Source of the DNA: Pseudophaeobacter sp. | GTDB taxonomy: Bacteria; Pseudomonadota; Alphaproteobacteria; Rhodobacterales; Rhodobacteraceae | Length of the DNA stretch: 64,000 nucleotides | Direction of reading: 5' to 3' | Assembly (NCBI GenBank): GCA_027019165.1 | Contig: JALUXC010000024.1 | Coordinates: 1 to 64,000, forward strand | Translations under genes and position numbers: made by a program | Shown: positions 63,383 to 64,000 of the stretch, in pieces | How positions within the stretch are numbered: the first letter of the stretch is position 1 | How the letters are laid out: the number at the start of each line of letters is the position of its first letter | Notes under the pieces: model-generated | What the model was told of the DNA's origin: nothing | The model's database searches: none | Seen by the model: only the letters and a program-made list of their open reading frames with translations

Positions 63383-64000
63383 TCAGGCCGCAGAACGCCC
63401 CGCAACCGGCTCCAACGCCTCAAGCACCAGGTTGGTGCCTGCACCTGCGCGATTGGCCCCCTCCGACAGAATTCGACGCCAGGAGCGCGCACCGGGGCGT
63501 CCGGCGAACAGCCCCAGCATGTGCCGCGTGATCTGATGCAGGCGCGCGCCCTGAGACAGTTGGCTTTCGATGTAAGGCAGCATCCTGTGGACCACCTCGA
63601 CTGCGTCGCGGGCCTCTCCCGTGCCAAAGATCAGCGGATCGGCTTCTGCCAGAATATCAGTCGGCTGATGGTAAGCTGCACGCCCGATCATCACGCCATC
63701 CAGCCCAAGATCCAGGTGCTCTTTGGCTGCCTCAAGCGAGGCAATCCCGCCATTGATCGAGATGTGAAGATCCGGAAACCGGGCTTTCATCCGGTGAACC
63801 AAATCGTAGTCCAACGGCGGGATATCGCGGTTTTCCTTGGGCGACAGTCCCTGTAGCCAAGCTTTTCGGGCGTGGATGGTTACCCGCTGACATCCCGCCT
63901 CGCGGATCTTTTCCAGGAACCCGGGCAGCACGTCTTCCGGTTCCTGATCATCAACCCCGATCCGGCATTTGACAGTAACCTCGACCTCAACGGCTGCGCG
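63383..64000 (-). CDS. dusA: tRNA-dihydrouridine(20/20a) synthase DusA, 3' part
   Basis: Only the C-terminal two thirds lie in the window; the frame stays open to base 64000. EVTVKCRIGVDDQEPEDVLPGF, VTIHARKAWLQGLSPKENRD and SINGGIASLEAAKEHLDLGLDGVMIGRAAYHQP are DusA landmarks (FMN- and tRNA-binding barrel), followed by the helical C-terminus TRHMLGLFAGRPGARSWRR. It reduces uridine 20 in the tRNA D-loop. The ATG seen at 63931 is internal. Confidence 0.93.
   Translation of the reverse strand, partial: RAAVEVEVTVKCRIGVDDQEPEDVLPGFLEKIREAGCQRVTIHARKAWLQGLSPKENRDIPPLDYDLVHRMKARFPDLHISINGGIASLEAAKEHLDLGLDGVMIGRAAYHQPTDILAEADPLIFGTGEARDAVEVVHRMLPYIESQLSQGARLHQITRHMLGLFAGRPGARSWRRILSEGANRAGAGTNLVLEALEPVAGRSAA

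Overview
The window looks like chromosomal DNA of a marine alphaproteobacterium of the Rhodobacteraceae (Roseobacter group). This rests on high GC (about 60-67% in most genes counted by eye), family-typical gene orders (yajC-secD-secF-Mth938-ccmABCD-ccmG; yfgM-bamB-der; heterotetrameric sarcosine oxidase soxB-D-A-G; ccmI-ruvX-DUF1289), a TRAP transporter, DUF6455 and DUF3445 proteins and a Hint-domain protein. No phage, integrase, transposase, CRISPR array or plasmid origin is visible. Genes are packed tightly. Apart from the tRNA-Leu region (8610-9066), no stretch over about 300 bases lacks a gene.

Layout. (1) 15-6000: catabolic/uptake unit on + with an FAD amine/amino-acid oxidoreductase whose N-terminus is damaged, TRAP transporter genes (large permease, binding protein, small permease), an M81/MlrC peptidase and RidA, closed by a terminator. 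(2) 6003-9600: AGCS symporter plus universal stress protein on -, divergent Lrp regulator, tRNA-Leu(UAG), Hint protein. (3) 9597-13265: NAD(P)HX repair enzyme with an in-frame palindromic insert, then glnB-glnA. (4) 13343-25120: mixed housekeeping (Hsp70-like, lytic transglycosylase, DUF3445, NUDIX, hydrolase-OsmC fusion, DUF6455, purB, a TPR protein, an orphan FliG-like protein, a lauroyl-type acyltransferase, DUF1223). (5) 25388-34841: acnA, a DOPA-dioxygenase-like protein, then a long minus-strand run for cytochrome c maturation and the Sec accessory complex. (6) 35068-41962: serS, a helix-hairpin-helix protein with a histone H1-like tail, a fatty acid desaturase, and the der-bamB-yfgM envelope/ribosome set. 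(7) 42234-55575: RND efflux pair, endonuclease/exonuclease/phosphatase-fold protein, Atm1-like ABC exporter, LysM protein, LOG protein, host-attachment protein, superoxide dismutase, FkbM methyltransferase and a small secreted protein. (8) 55644-61195: sarcosine oxidase operon. (9) 61418-64000: ccmI, ruvX, DUF1289 and the 3' part of dusA.

How it fits together. The oxidoreductase/TRAP/M81/RidA unit reads as import, cleavage and oxidation of an unknown nitrogenous carboxylate, with RidA removing reactive imines. Sarcosine oxidase adds one-carbon/methylamine metabolism. glnB-glnA handles ammonium assimilation. The two ccm loci together supply c-type cytochrome maturation. No clearly new multi-gene defence or mobile system was found. 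The observations most worth a second look are the damaged flavoenzyme, the palindromic insert inside nnr, the orphan FliG with an altered EHPQ motif, the HhH-H1-like protein, a possible small membrane protein between soxB and soxD, and three inverted repeats in front of metabolic genes.
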